A DNA stretch of 64,000 bases from Kitasatospora aureofaciens (lineage in GTDB: Bacteria > Actinomycetota > Actinomycetes > Streptomycetales > Streptomycetaceae). The notes beneath the pieces were generated by a model, which was given only the letters and a program-made list of their open reading frames with translations, did no database searches and was not told where the DNA came from. Shown piece after piece: positions 17,655 through 29,044 of this stretch. The DNA is taken from the NCBI GenBank assembly GCA_000720845.1, contig JODU01000003.1, positions 62,001 through 126,000 of the forward strand. Direction: 5' to 3'. The number at the start of each line of letters is the position of its first letter. The stretch's first letter is position 1. Both the position numbers and the translations under genes were made by a program.

Positions 17655-19040
17655 GTGAACCGACGGCCCTCTTCCTGGAGGTGTGCCCTGCCGCCCCTCC
17701 TGCGCTATCCAACCGTGGACGAGCTGGGGACCCGGGCCGCCGCACTCGTCGCCCGGCATCCCCGACACGCCCGGCTGCGCCGCGTGGGCACCTCCCGCGC
17801 GGGCAGTCCGCTGCTGCTGCTCTCCGTCGGCCACGGCAGCCGCCAGGTCCTCGTCGTCGCCGGACCGCACGCGAACGAGCCCGTGGGCGGCGCCACCGCC
17901 CTGCGGCTGGCCGAGCGGGCCGTCGCCGACACCCGGCTCACCGAGGGCGCCGACGCCACCTGGAACCTGCTGCTGTGCGTCGATCCCGACGGCCTGCGCC
18001 GCAACGAGGGCTGGCTCACCGGCCCGTACACCCTGGGCCGCTACGCCCGGAACTTCTTCCGGCCCGGCTTCCTGGAGCAGCCCGAGTGGCTGCCCGACGG
18101 ACCGGACCGCGCCACGCTGCCCGAGACCCGCACCCTGCTCGCGCTCCAGGACGAACTCAGGCCCTTCCTGCAGTGCTCCCTGCACGGCGTGGACGTCGGC
18201 GGCGGCTTCGTCGAGCTGACCCACGACCTGCCGGGCCTCGCCCAGCGCATCGCCCACACCGCGGCCCGGCTCGGCATCCCCCGCGAACTCGGCGCCTACG
18301 ACACCCTGTACTGGCCCGACCTCGGGCCCGCCGTCTACCGCATCCCGCCGCCCCGCCGCAGCGACCTCACCGCCGCCATCACCGAGGCGGCCGTCGACTC
18401 GACGTGGTGCCACCCGCGGCGTCACGGCACCGTCACCGCGGTCGTCGAAGCGCCCATGTGGGCCGTGGCGGCCGTGGCCGACGCCTCGCCCCCGGCCGAC
18501 CGCGACGGGACGCTGCGCGCCGTGAGCCGCACCCTGCGCCACGACACCCGGCGCCTGCACCGCGTCCTCGCCCGGCTCAGACCCCACCTCGCCGATGTGC
18601 CGGAGGCGGCGCACCTGCTCGCACCGGTCGACGACTACCTGCTGGTCTGTCCCCGGCTCGCCGACGCGTGGGATCCGGACACCGACGACGGGACGGGCCG
18701 CTCACTGCCGCCGATGAACACCTCCCACCTGGTCGCGCTGCGGCTGGCCGGACGGCGCCTGTCGCTGCGGACGGCGGGGCTGCTGCACCAGCTTGTCACC
18801 CGTACCGGGGGCGATCCGGCGGGCGTCCTGTCCGAGCTGGACCGGCTCGTCGACGAGGGCTGCGCCGACTACCGCGACGGCTGCGCGGCGCACTGGATAC
18901 CGGTCGGGCGGCAGGTGGAGTACCAGACCCGGGTGGTGCTCGCCGCGTTCGAACTGGCCGGGCGGCGGGTCGGCGCCGGCCCGCGCTCGGGCGAGCCCGG
19001 CCGGGATTCCGAGGCCGCACTGCCGATGCACCGCGACTGA
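17655..19040 (+). CDS. M14-family zinc carboxypeptidase
   Basis: ~450-aa peptidase with an M14 domain in the first ~280 residues. Zinc ligands are HANE (in VVAGPHANEPVGG) and the His of QCSLHGVD; the catalytic Glu is in VVEAPMW. There is no signal peptide, suggesting cytoplasmic action on peptides or peptide-like substrates. The C-terminal third has no domain I recognise. The start is uncertain: the frame opens with GTG 17655, but the only good Shine-Dalgarno (GGAGG, 17677-17681) lies six bases before an in-frame CTG at 17688, where the conserved sequence begins. It is convergent with treY. Confidence 0.82.
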   Translation: MNRRPSSWRCALPPLLRYPTVDELGTRAAALVARHPRHARLRRVGTSRAGSPLLLLSVGHGSRQVLVVAGPHANEPVGGATALRLAERAVADTRLTEGADATWNLLLCVDPDGLRRNEGWLTGPYTLGRYARNFFRPGFLEQPEWLPDGPDRATLPETRTLLALQDELRPFLQCSLHGVDVGGGFVELTHDLPGLAQRIAHTAARLGIPRELGAYDTLYWPDLGPAVYRIPPPRRSDLTAAITEAAVDSTWCHPRRHGTVTAVVEAPMWAVAAVADASPPADRDGTLRAVSRTLRHDTRRLHRVLARLRPHLADVPEAAHLLAPVDDYLLVCPRLADAWDPDTDDGTGRSLPPMNTSHLVALRLAGRRLSLRTAGLLHQLVTRTGGDPAGVLSELDRLVDEGCADYRDGCAAHWIPVGRQVEYQTRVVLAAFELAGRRVGAGPRSGEPGRDSEAALPMHRD

Positions 19041-19091
19041 CGCGCCCGGTCCCCGACCCGCCGTTGTTGTTCCCCTCAGCCGCCTCTGTCC

Positions 19092-21563
19092 CTACGCCGT
19101 CTCCGCCAGCTCCAGCAGGGCCACCGGCGTGTCCGCGAACAGGTCCTCCACGCGCGCGTGCCCCGTGAATTCCCGTCCCGGTGCCAGCGTGTCGGCCCAT
19201 CTGCCGGGCGGCAGCGGCAGCGTCGTGCCGCGCCAGCCCCCCGCCTCCGCCAGCCGCAGCGACAGCCGGGTCACGGCCGTCAGGGCCCGGCCGGAGCGGA
19301 CGAACGCCACGCAGTGTGCCGCCGCCGGACCCTCGGCGGGCAGCGGCTCGTACGTCCCCGCGTCGCCGAAGGTGCCGGGCCGCCGCGCCCGCAGCGCCAG
19401 CGCCGCCCGGGTCAGCGCCGCCTTCTCCCCGGGGCCCCCGGCCCAGCCCTCGTCCCCGGCGGCGGGGAAGTCCACCGCGCGGCGGTTGTCCGGGTCCACC
19501 AGCGCCAGGTACTCGTGCTCGGTGCCCTGATAGAGGTCAGGCACGCCCGGCATCGTCAGATGGGCCAGGGCCGTGCCGAGGACGTTGGCCCGGATGTGCG
19601 GCGCGAGCGCGTCGCGGAGGGCGGCCACCCGCTCGCCCGGCGGCCCGCACGGCCCCGCCGCCACGAACCCCGCCACCGCCTCCTCGTACGAGGGCTCCTG
19701 CTCCGTCCAGCTGGTGTGCGTCCCCGCCTCGCGCACATGCTTCAGCAGCGCCTCCCGCACCCGCTCCTCGTCCGCCGGGCCCAGACCGAACACCGTCTGC
19801 CAGGCCGCCCAGGCCAGCTGCCCGTCCGGCGGGCCCCCGCTCCTGACGGTGGCGGCCGTGGCCTCGGTGACCTCCGTCAGTACGTCCGCCCATCGCGCGG
19901 GGCACTGGGTGAGCACCGCCAGCGCGGCGCGCACGTCGGCGCTGCGCTTGGTGTCGTGGGTCGAGACGACCGTGCCCGTGGCGGGCCAGTCGCGCTGCAC
20001 GCGCGCGCAGTAGGCGTGGAACTCCTGCGGCGACACGGCCGGACGGCCGGGGTCGCCGCCCACCTCGGTCGCCGACAGCAGCGGTACGTAGCGGTAGAAG
20101 GCCGTGTCCTCGACCGACTTGGCGCGCAGCGCCGACGCCGTCTGCGCGAACCGCGTCCGGAACTCCACGTGGCCGGGCCCGTCCCCGTACCGCCCCAGCA
20201 CCAGGTCCCGTACGACGTCCACCGCGCCGGCCTCCTCGGGCACCGCGAAGGCGAGCCGCGCCCCGGCCGCCGCCTCCTCGGTGACGACCGTCGCCGGGTC
20301 CACCGAGGTGTACGGCCGGTACACCTCCAGCCGCACCAGCAGCTCCCGCAACGCCGTACGCAGCGCCCAGGGCGCCCGGTCGCGCAGCGCAGGGTCCGGC
20401 GCGGTGACGCACAGGCGGTGCGCCACCCGGGTCAGCCGGTCCAGCTCGGTGGCCAGCTCGTGCGTGAGCACCTGGTACGCCGCGCGCCGCACCGTCGCCG
20501 CCCAGTCACCGCCCCGGTCCTCCGGCGGGGCGGCGAACCGGCGGTACCGGTCGAGCAGTTGCCCGTGCCCGGCGGGGTCCGTGAAGAGCCCGTCGACGTG
20601 CCGCAGGGCGTCGTAGCCGGTGGTGCCGGCGACGGGCCAGGCGGCCGGCAGCCGCTCCCCGTCCGCGAGGATCTTCTCCACCACCGTCCACCGGCCGCCG
20701 CTCGCCCGGTGCAGCCGTTCCAGGTACGCGTCGGGATCGGCGAGTCCGTCGGGATGGTCGACGCGCAGTCCGTCGACCACGCCCTCGTGCAGCAGCCGCA
20801 GGATCGTGCCGTGCGTGGCCTCGAACACCTCCGGGTCCTCCACCCGGACGCCGATCAGCTCGGAGATGCTGAAGAAGCGCCGGTAGTTCAGCTCGGTGCG
20901 GGCCAGCCGCCACCACACCGGGCGGTACCACTGCGCGTCCAGGAGCCGCGGCAGCGGCAGGTCCGCGGTGCCGTCCCGCAGCGGGAAGGCGTGCTCGTGG
21001 TAGCGCAGCACGTCGCCGTCGACCCGGAGGTCGCCCAGCACCTCGCCGACCGGGGCGCCCAGCACCGGCAGCAGCAGCCGGCCGTCCTGCGCCTGCCAGT
21101 CGATGTCGAACCACCGCGCGTACGGCGACTCGGGCCCCTCGCGCAGTACCTCCCACAGGGCCCGGTTGTGGCGCGGCGACATCGCCATGTGGTTGGGCAC
21201 GATGTCCACCACGAGGCCCAGACCGTGCTCCCGCGCGGTGCGCGACAGCGCCCGCAGTCCCTCCTCGCCCCCCAGTTCCGCGCGCACGCGCGCGTGGTCG
21301 ACGACGTCGTAGCCGTGCGGTGAGCCCGGGACCGCCTCCAGGACGGGGGACAGATGCAGGTGCGACACGCCGAGCGAGGCCAGGTACGGCACGGCCGCCG
21401 CCGCGGCCTTGAAGGGGAAGGACGGCTGCAACTGGAGCCGGTAGGTGGCCGAGGGGACGGGGGCGGGGGCAACGGGGGAGGAGGGGGTGAATGGGGAGGG
21501 GGCGGGGACGGCGGAGGCGGGAGAGGCCGGGGACGGCACCGGGTCGGGTCGCTCAGGTGTCAT
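19092..21563 (-). CDS. treY: Maltooligosyl trehalose synthase
   Basis: 823-aa GH13 enzyme that isomerises the reducing-end alpha-1,4 bond of maltodextrins to the alpha,alpha-1,1 bond of trehalose. After a ~36-residue Ser/Pro/Ala-rich start, the barrel opens with ATYRLQLQPSFPFKAA and SHLHLSPVLEAVPGS. Family segments follow: VVDIVPNHMA, DGLRVDHPDGLADP (nucleophile region), WTVVEKILADGERLP (acid/base) and VVSTHDTKRSADVRA. The length is usual. It lies downstream of glgX on the same strand, with a hairpin terminator between, so it may use its own promoter. The low-complexity N-terminus may mean the true start is slightly internal. Confidence 0.95.
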   Translation of the reverse strand: MTPERPDPVPSPASPASAVPAPSPFTPSSPVAPAPVPSATYRLQLQPSFPFKAAAAAVPYLASLGVSHLHLSPVLEAVPGSPHGYDVVDHARVRAELGGEEGLRALSRTAREHGLGLVVDIVPNHMAMSPRHNRALWEVLREGPESPYARWFDIDWQAQDGRLLLPVLGAPVGEVLGDLRVDGDVLRYHEHAFPLRDGTADLPLPRLLDAQWYRPVWWRLARTELNYRRFFSISELIGVRVEDPEVFEATHGTILRLLHEGVVDGLRVDHPDGLADPDAYLERLHRASGGRWTVVEKILADGERLPAAWPVAGTTGYDALRHVDGLFTDPAGHGQLLDRYRRFAAPPEDRGGDWAATVRRAAYQVLTHELATELDRLTRVAHRLCVTAPDPALRDRAPWALRTALRELLVRLEVYRPYTSVDPATVVTEEAAAGARLAFAVPEEAGAVDVVRDLVLGRYGDGPGHVEFRTRFAQTASALRAKSVEDTAFYRYVPLLSATEVGGDPGRPAVSPQEFHAYCARVQRDWPATGTVVSTHDTKRSADVRAALAVLTQCPARWADVLTEVTEATAATVRSGGPPDGQLAWAAWQTVFGLGPADEERVREALLKHVREAGTHTSWTEQEPSYEEAVAGFVAAGPCGPPGERVAALRDALAPHIRANVLGTALAHLTMPGVPDLYQGTEHEYLALVDPDNRRAVDFPAAGDEGWAGGPGEKAALTRAALALRARRPGTFGDAGTYEPLPAEGPAAAHCVAFVRSGRALTAVTRLSLRLAEAGGWRGTTLPLPPGRWADTLAPGREFTGHARVEDLFADTPVALLELAETA

Positions 21564-21604
21564 GGAAACCTACGTACCCGCCCCGCCGCCTTTCCTGTCA
21601 CCGT

Positions 21605-21626
21605 CCCCCTGCACGGGTGCAGGGGG
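21605..21626 (-). terminator. Hairpin between glgX and treY
   Basis: CCCCCTGCAC and GTGCAGGGGG form a perfect stem (21605-21614 with 21617-21626) in the 71-base gap downstream of the glgX stop. It would limit read-through from glgX into treY. Confidence 0.6.
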
Positions 21627-21634
21627 CGCGCCGC

Positions 21635-23743
<2,109 letters not shown>

Positions 23744-24108
23744 GAACACGACTCTTTCAGGTGTGGGGCGCCGGTGCGGACGCCTTGGCTCCGAGTCCCC
23801 CGGAAGTCTCCCCGAAAGTGAGGCGACCACCTAGCACTCACGTCCTCCTGCCCACCCTTCGGCATTCTGCTCCGCATGCGCCCCGGTGCGGGGTGCGAGG
23901 GAGTCTTCCCCGTACCCGGCCACGTCACCGCTATGAATCCGCTCACTCCCCGGTGTGAGCACGCGAGGAACACGCCCGCGGATCAAGGAGGTTGGCAAAA
24001 CCGGCCCGTCCATCGGGCTGCACCGCGGACCGCTCGCGGAGTACCCTTCCTTGATCGTTGGGACGGGGTGCCCCGGCAGTGTCCGGGGGAGCGGAAGGCG
24101 GTACTCGG
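23744..24108. other. Intergenic region between glgX and the SAV2148-type gene
   Basis: 365 bases separating divergent genes; it must hold both promoters. I see no supported ORF. A GGAAGG 12 bases before GTG 24109 is the likely ribosome site for the plus-strand gene. No clear riboswitch or palindrome was recognised. Confidence 0.4.
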
Positions 24109-25356
24109 GTGGGCTCGGGAGGGCTGGAGCTGCCTCCTGGTGACGACGGTCACCAGGGGAACTCCGCGGACGCCCCGCCCGGTGCGGTGTCCCTGGCGCG
24201 GCCGATGAACGCGGGCGCGATCGGTCCGGAGCTGGACTGGGACGCCGCCGCCTGGCACGAGGTGCGCACGCGTGCGCAGCGGGCCGGGCGGGCCTACATC
24301 TGGCTGAATCTCGTCGAGCAGCGCCTGCGCGCGGTCGTGGCCGCCGTCCTGCGGCCCGTCTACGAACCGGTCCATGGCGACGACTGGGTGGTCGCCGCCG
24401 CCGGGCCCGCCGGCCAGGAGTGGGTGCAGCGCGCCGTCGCGGTACGGGAGGTCAGCCGCCGCAAGGGCTATCTGCTCGACCCGGCCGACGACAACGTCCT
24501 CAGCTTCCTCACCCTGCCCCAGCTGCGCGAGCTGATGGTGCAGCACTGGCCCTGCTTCGAGCCCTACGTGGACGAGCGCCGGGACGTCGAACTCGCCCTG
24601 GACGAGCTGGAGGTCACCCGCAACGTCGTCTCCCGCAACCGGGCCCTGTCGGAGGCGGTCCTGAACCAGGCCGAACGGGCCTCCGCCCGGCTGCTCGACG
24701 TGCTCGGCGCGGGCAGCGACGTGCCGTCCGCGCGCCGGCTGCCCGTCGACGCGGTGGAGGACCTGGTCGGGGACCGCTACGCCGACGTGGTCGCCGTGCA
24801 CTCGGACCGGGTGCGGCTGCTGCGCCAGTTCCCGGCCGAGGACCTGTTCGGCAACGCCCGGCGCGTGGACGCCCTCGGCATCGGTCTCAACCTGCTCGTG
24901 CAGAACTTCTCCGGCCGCCGCCTGCTGCGGATGGCCGAGGGCGGCGGCCGGGTGCGGCTGCTCTTCCTGAACCCGGCCTCCAGCGCGATCAAGCGCCGCG
25001 AGCGCGAACTGGGCATCAAGCGGGGCGAGCTGAGCCGCGCCGTGGAGATGAACATCCTGCACATGCGCCGGGTGCGGGCCCGGCTGCGGGACCCGGGCGC
25101 CTTCGAGATCCAGGTCTTCGACGAGACGCCCCGCTTCACCGCCTACCTCGTCGACGGGGACGGCGCCGACGGCATCGCGGTCGTGCAGTCCTACCTGCGC
25201 CGCACGCGGGGCATGGAGGCGCCGGTCCTCGTCCTGCGCAACGGGCGCAACGGAGGAAAGGTCGTGAAGTCGGACCGGCTCGAAGAAGGCGGACTTTTCC
25301 CCACCTACCGCGAGGAGTTCGAGCTGATGTGGGCGGATTCGCGCCCCGTGTCGTGA
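24109..25356 (+). CDS. SAV2148-type conserved actinobacterial protein (HEPN-like)
   Basis: ~415-aa soluble protein of a family conserved in Streptomyces and usually annotated as SAV2148 family HEPN-domain protein. No enzyme motif is obvious. The centre is rich in charged helices (e.g. KRRERELGIKRGELSRAVEMN), and the C-terminal ~100 residues read DGIAVVQSYLRRTRGMEAPVLVLR. There is no signal peptide or membrane segment. The start is a choice between GTG 24109 and upstream in-frame codons; 24109 was taken from its GGAAGG and the conserved SGGLELPPGDDG start. The biochemical role is unknown to me. Confidence 0.72.
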   Translation: MGSGGLELPPGDDGHQGNSADAPPGAVSLARPMNAGAIGPELDWDAAAWHEVRTRAQRAGRAYIWLNLVEQRLRAVVAAVLRPVYEPVHGDDWVVAAAGPAGQEWVQRAVAVREVSRRKGYLLDPADDNVLSFLTLPQLRELMVQHWPCFEPYVDERRDVELALDELEVTRNVVSRNRALSEAVLNQAERASARLLDVLGAGSDVPSARRLPVDAVEDLVGDRYADVVAVHSDRVRLLRQFPAEDLFGNARRVDALGIGLNLLVQNFSGRRLLRMAEGGGRVRLLFLNPASSAIKRRERELGIKRGELSRAVEMNILHMRRVRARLRDPGAFEIQVFDETPRFTAYLVDGDGADGIAVVQSYLRRTRGMEAPVLVLRNGRNGGKVVKSDRLEEGGLFPTYREEFELMWADSRPVS

Positions 25357-25472
25357 CCCCCGCCCCCCGGGGCCGGTGCGGGGGTAAACGGAATGCGATC
25401 CTCTGATTGTCAGTGGCCCGTGGGAAGGTGGAGACCACTGGGGGAAAGCACCACCAAGAAGGGGGACCGCCC

Positions 25473-26207
25473 ATGGGCTGGCACCGGGAGCTGCTGATCG
25501 GCTTCGACCTGGAGACGACGGGCACCGACCCGCACGAGGCGCGCATCGTCACGGGAGCCGTGATCGAGGTCAGGGGCTCGGAGCCGCTCGGCCGGCGGGA
25601 GTGGCTGGCCGACCCCGGAGTGGAGATCCCGGCGGACGCGGTCGCGGTGCACGGCATCAGCAACGAACGCGCGGCCGGCGAGGGCCGCCCCGCCGACCGG
25701 GTCGCGGACGCCATCGCCGAAGTCCTCACGGACCACTGGAAGGCAGGCGTCCCGGTCGTCGCCTACAACGCGGCCTTCGACCTCACCCTGCTCTCCGCCG
25801 AGCTGCGGCGCCACGGACTGCCGTCCCTGCGCGAGCGCCTGGGCGGCCTGGACCCCGCCCCGGTCATCGACCCGTACACCATCGACCGCTCCGTCGACCG
25901 CTACCGCCGGGGCAAGCGCAATCTGGAAGCGGTCTGCCGGGAGTACGGCGTCCCGCTCGACGCCGCCCACGACGCCGCGGCCGACGCCCTCGCCGCGGCC
26001 CGCCTGGCCGGTGCGATAGCCGGCCGCCACCCCAAGGTCGCGGCCCTCGGCCCGGCGGACCTGCACCGCCGCCAGATCGAGTGGTACGCCGAGTGGGCGG
26101 CCGACTTCCAGAGCTTCCTGCGCCGCAAGGGCGATGCCACGGCCGTCGTCGACGGGACCTGGCCGATGCGTGAGCCGGCCGGGGAGCCGGCCGACGAGCG
26201 GGTCTGA
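25473..26207 (+). CDS. DEDDh 3'-5' exonuclease (DNA polymerase III epsilon-like)
   Basis: 244-aa exonuclease of the DnaQ superfamily. ExoI is FDLETTG (residues ~11-17), ExoII is VVAYNAAFDLTLL, and ExoIII is the HDAAADALAAARL pattern, giving the DEDDh set. The length suits a stand-alone proofreading/repair exonuclease rather than a full polymerase. ATG 25473 has an AAGGGGGA ribosome site and begins just before the ExoI strand. It is convergent with the downstream kinase-like gene. Confidence 0.9.
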   Translation: MGWHRELLIGFDLETTGTDPHEARIVTGAVIEVRGSEPLGRREWLADPGVEIPADAVAVHGISNERAAGEGRPADRVADAIAEVLTDHWKAGVPVVAYNAAFDLTLLSAELRRHGLPSLRERLGGLDPAPVIDPYTIDRSVDRYRRGKRNLEAVCREYGVPLDAAHDAAADALAAARLAGAIAGRHPKVAALGPADLHRRQIEWYAEWAADFQSFLRRKGDATAVVDGTWPMREPAGEPADERV

Positions 26208-26247
26208 CCCGCACCGGCCGAACGGCGCGAGGGCCGGTCCGCGAGGG

Positions 26248-27114
26248 TCAGAAGGGGTACCAGCGCACCTCGGGGTCCCCGTCCCGCAGCGACGCCACCC
26301 TGCGTTCGAACTCGGCCAGTGCCTTGGGGTTGCTCGGTGCGTGCTGGGCCACCCAGGCGCAGCTGGCGGTCTCCCGGGCGCCGCGCAGCACCGCGCAGCC
26401 GTCCCACTCGCGCACGTCCCAGCCGTAGGTCGCGGTGAAGGCGTCGTACGCCTCGGCGGGCAGCCCGTAGCGGTCGCGGCTCAGCGCCATCACCACCAGG
26501 TCGTGCTCGCGCAGGTCGGCGGAGAAGGTCTCGAGGTCGATCAGGACCGGGCCGTCGGGGCCGACGTGCACGTTGCGGGGCAGCGCGTCCCCGTGGATGG
26601 GCCCCGGCGGCAGGTGCGGGGTGAGCGCGGCGGCGGCCGCCGCGAAGCCGTCCCGGCGCTCACGCAGGTACGCGGCGTCCGCGGGGTCGATCACGTCGCC
26701 CGCGAGGCGCAGCCAGCGTTCCACACCGCCCAGCAGCTCGCGGGGCGGCAGCTCGAAGGAGGAGGGGAGGGGCAGTTCGTGGACGAGCCGGAGCAGCGCC
26801 GCCACGTCCCGGGGCTCGGTGGGCCGCACCGGTTCGGGCAGCCGCCGCCACACGGTCACCGGATGCCCGTCGACGAACAGCGCCGTCGGCTCGGCCGCCC
26901 GCACCGCGGGGACGCCCGCCTCCTCCAGCCAGAGCGCGACGGCCAGTTCCCGGCGTGCCCGCTCCAGGAGCTCGGCGTCCCGGCCCACCTTGACCGCCAG
27001 GCCGCCGGCGGCGAACACGGCGTTCTCGCCGAGCGCCAGCAGCCGCGCCCGCGACGTCGGGCCGGGCAGCACCCCCGCCGCGGCCAGCACCTCCCGCGCC
27101 CGTGCCTCGTCCAT
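26248..27114 (-). CDS. Aminoglycoside-phosphotransferase-family kinase (intact)
   Basis: 288-aa APH/choline-kinase-fold protein. Unlike the gene at 14030, its catalytic residues are present: HGDALPRNVHV carries the catalytic Asp and the metal Asn, and VLIDLETFS carries the second metal Asp. A nucleotide-loop-like GENAVFAAGGLAVKV occurs near residue 30. The substrate cannot be read from the sequence; such proteins phosphorylate antibiotics, sugars or metabolites. Start ATG 27114. No operon partner. Confidence 0.8.
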   Translation of the reverse strand: MDEARAREVLAAAGVLPGPTSRARLLALGENAVFAAGGLAVKVGRDAELLERARRELAVALWLEEAGVPAVRAAEPTALFVDGHPVTVWRRLPEPVRPTEPRDVAALLRLVHELPLPSSFELPPRELLGGVERWLRLAGDVIDPADAAYLRERRDGFAAAAAALTPHLPPGPIHGDALPRNVHVGPDGPVLIDLETFSADLREHDLVVMALSRDRYGLPAEAYDAFTATYGWDVREWDGCAVLRGARETASCAWVAQHAPSNPKALAEFERRVASLRDGDPEVRWYPF

Positions 27115-27266
27115 CGTCCCGCGCCTCCCTGTCCGTACCGGTTGTCGCCATGCGTCGGTCAGTGTCCCATTCGCACAGGTGGGAGCAGGTCGGGGGCCCT
27201 TGACGGGACGCGGTCACCCCACGACCATGACCAGGCCCGCCCGAGCCGTGCAAAGGGGTTGATTAC

Positions 27267-28214
27267 GTGACATCGGTGACCGAGTCGAGCAGACCGGCGC
27301 ACCGGGCGCCCGGCCCGGACGCCCCACGGGGCGCGCCGGACCAGGGCGCCTGGTTCCTGGTGCTGCCCGCGCTGATCCCGATCCTGGTCCTCAGCGTCGG
27401 GCCGCTGCTCTACGGCATCGTGCTGGCCTTCACCGACGCCCAGTCGGGCCGCACCGAGCCCACCCGGTGGATCGGCACCCTGAACTTCCAGGACCTGCTG
27501 CACGACACGCTGTTCTGGGAGTCCTTCCGGATCGGCCTGGTGTGGGCCGTCGGCGTGACCGTGCCGCAGTTCCTGCTCGCCCTCGGTCTCGCCCTGCTGC
27601 TCAACCAGAACCTCCGGATGCGCTGGCTGGCCCGGGCCCTGGCGATCATCCCCTGGGCGATGCCCGAGGTCGTCGTCGGCATCATGTGGCGGCTGGTCTA
27701 CAACGCGGACGCGGGCATCCTCAACGAGACCCTGCGCGACCTCGGCCTGGGAAGCGGCCACGACTGGCTGAGCGGCCTCGGCACCGCCCTGCCGGCCGTC
27801 ATCGTCGTCGGCGTGTGGGCCGGCATGCCGCAGACGACGGTCGCCCTGCTCGCCGGACTGCAGAACACCCCGCGCGAGCTGCACGAGGCGGCCGCGGTGG
27901 ACGGCGCGGGAGCCTGGCGCCGTTTCCGCACGGTCACCTGGCCCGCCCTCAGACCCGTCGCACTCGCCATCACCGCGCTCAACCTGATCTGGAACTTCAA
28001 CTCCTTCGCCCTGGTCTACGTGCTGACCAACGGCGGACCCGGCGGCCGCACCCGGCTGCCCATGCTCTTCGCCTACGAGGAGGCCTTCCGCTACGGCCAG
28101 TTCGGCTACGCGGCGGCGATGGGCTGCGTCATGGTCGCCGTGATCTCGGTCCTGCTGGCCGTCTTCCTGGTCGGCCGGCTCCGGGGCGAGTCCAAGGGAG
28201 GTGACGAGGCATGA
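27267..28214 (+). CDS. Sugar ABC transporter permease (MalF type)
   Basis: 315-aa permease with about six membrane helices and the EAA loop HEAAAVDGAGAWRRFRTVTWP. It resembles carbohydrate importer permeases of the CUT1 family. GTG 27267 follows AAAGGGG. Upstream, a TTGACG (27200-27205) with a weak -10 is a possible promoter. Its stop overlaps the start of the second permease (ATGA). No ATPase is encoded here; CUT1 importers of Streptomyces commonly share the distant MsiK ATPase, which is the likely arrangement. Confidence 0.92.
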   Translation: MTSVTESSRPAHRAPGPDAPRGAPDQGAWFLVLPALIPILVLSVGPLLYGIVLAFTDAQSGRTEPTRWIGTLNFQDLLHDTLFWESFRIGLVWAVGVTVPQFLLALGLALLLNQNLRMRWLARALAIIPWAMPEVVVGIMWRLVYNADAGILNETLRDLGLGSGHDWLSGLGTALPAVIVVGVWAGMPQTTVALLAGLQNTPRELHEAAAVDGAGAWRRFRTVTWPALRPVALAITALNLIWNFNSFALVYVLTNGGPGGRTRLPMLFAYEEAFRYGQFGYAAAMGCVMVAVISVLLAVFLVGRLRGESKGGDEA

Positions 28215-29044
28215 GGACCTCGACCGCGGCCCGCACGGGCCAGTACGCGGCACTGCTCGGCTATCTGGTCTTCCTGGCCTTCCCGTTCCTCTGGCTGATC
28301 TCCATCGCGTTCAAACCGCCGCGCGAGCTGGCCAGTCTGCATCCCGCCTGGATCCCCGAGGACCCCACCCTCGACAACTTCCGGCAGGCCTTCGACGAGC
28401 AGCCGCTGCTGCGCGCCGGGCTCAACTCCCTGCTCGCCGCGCTCGGTGCCGCCCTGATCGCGGTGCTGATCGCGACCCCGATGGCGTACGTCATGGCCCG
28501 CCGTCGCGGCCGGCTCACCAAGGCGGCCACCGGGTGGGTCGTGGTCAGCCAGGCCTTCCCCTTCGTGCTGCTGATCATCCCGCTGTTCCTGGTCCTCAAG
28601 AACCTCGGCCTGATCAACTCCGTTCCAGGCCTGGTGATGGTGTACGTCGTGTGGTCGCTGCCGTTCGCGCTGTGGATGCTGGCCGGATACGTCCGCGCCG
28701 TACCGCGCGAACTGGAGGAGGCCGCCGCGGTCGACGGCGCCGGACGGCTGCGGACCCTGGTCTCGGTGACCGCGCCGCTGCTCGCGCCGGGGATCGTGGC
28801 GACGGCCCTGTTCGCGTTCATCACCGCGTGGAACGAGTTCTTCTTCGCACTGGTCCTGCTGAAGACACCGGAGAAACAGACGCTGCCCGTGATCCTCACC
28901 CACTTCATCGGCGCCGAGGGCGTCGCCGACCTCGGACCGCTCGCCGCGGCGGCCTTCCTCGCCACCCTGCCCTCGCTGGTGGTCTTCGCGCTCATCCAGC
29001 GCCGGATCACGGGCGGCATGCTCGCCGGGGCGGTGAAGAGCTGA
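28211..29044 (+). CDS. Sugar ABC transporter permease (MalG type)
   Basis: 277-aa second permease with six predicted helices and the EAA loop LEEAAAVDGAGRLRTLVSVTAP. The C-terminal helix region FITAWNEFFFALVLLKTPE is typical of MalG-like subunits. It overlaps the upstream permease by four bases and the downstream binding-protein gene by one base (TGATG), so the three genes form a tight operon. Confidence 0.93.
   Translation: MRTSTAARTGQYAALLGYLVFLAFPFLWLISIAFKPPRELASLHPAWIPEDPTLDNFRQAFDEQPLLRAGLNSLLAALGAALIAVLIATPMAYVMARRRGRLTKAATGWVVVSQAFPFVLLIIPLFLVLKNLGLINSVPGLVMVYVVWSLPFALWMLAGYVRAVPRELEEAAAVDGAGRLRTLVSVTAPLLAPGIVATALFAFITAWNEFFFALVLLKTPEKQTLPVILTHFIGAEGVADLGPLAAAAFLATLPSLVVFALIQRRITGGMLAGAVKS

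Noticed and set aside
26248..27114. Calling the APH-type kinase an aminoglycoside-resistance gene
   Set aside because: The fold is shared by kinases of many metabolites, and there is no resistance context.
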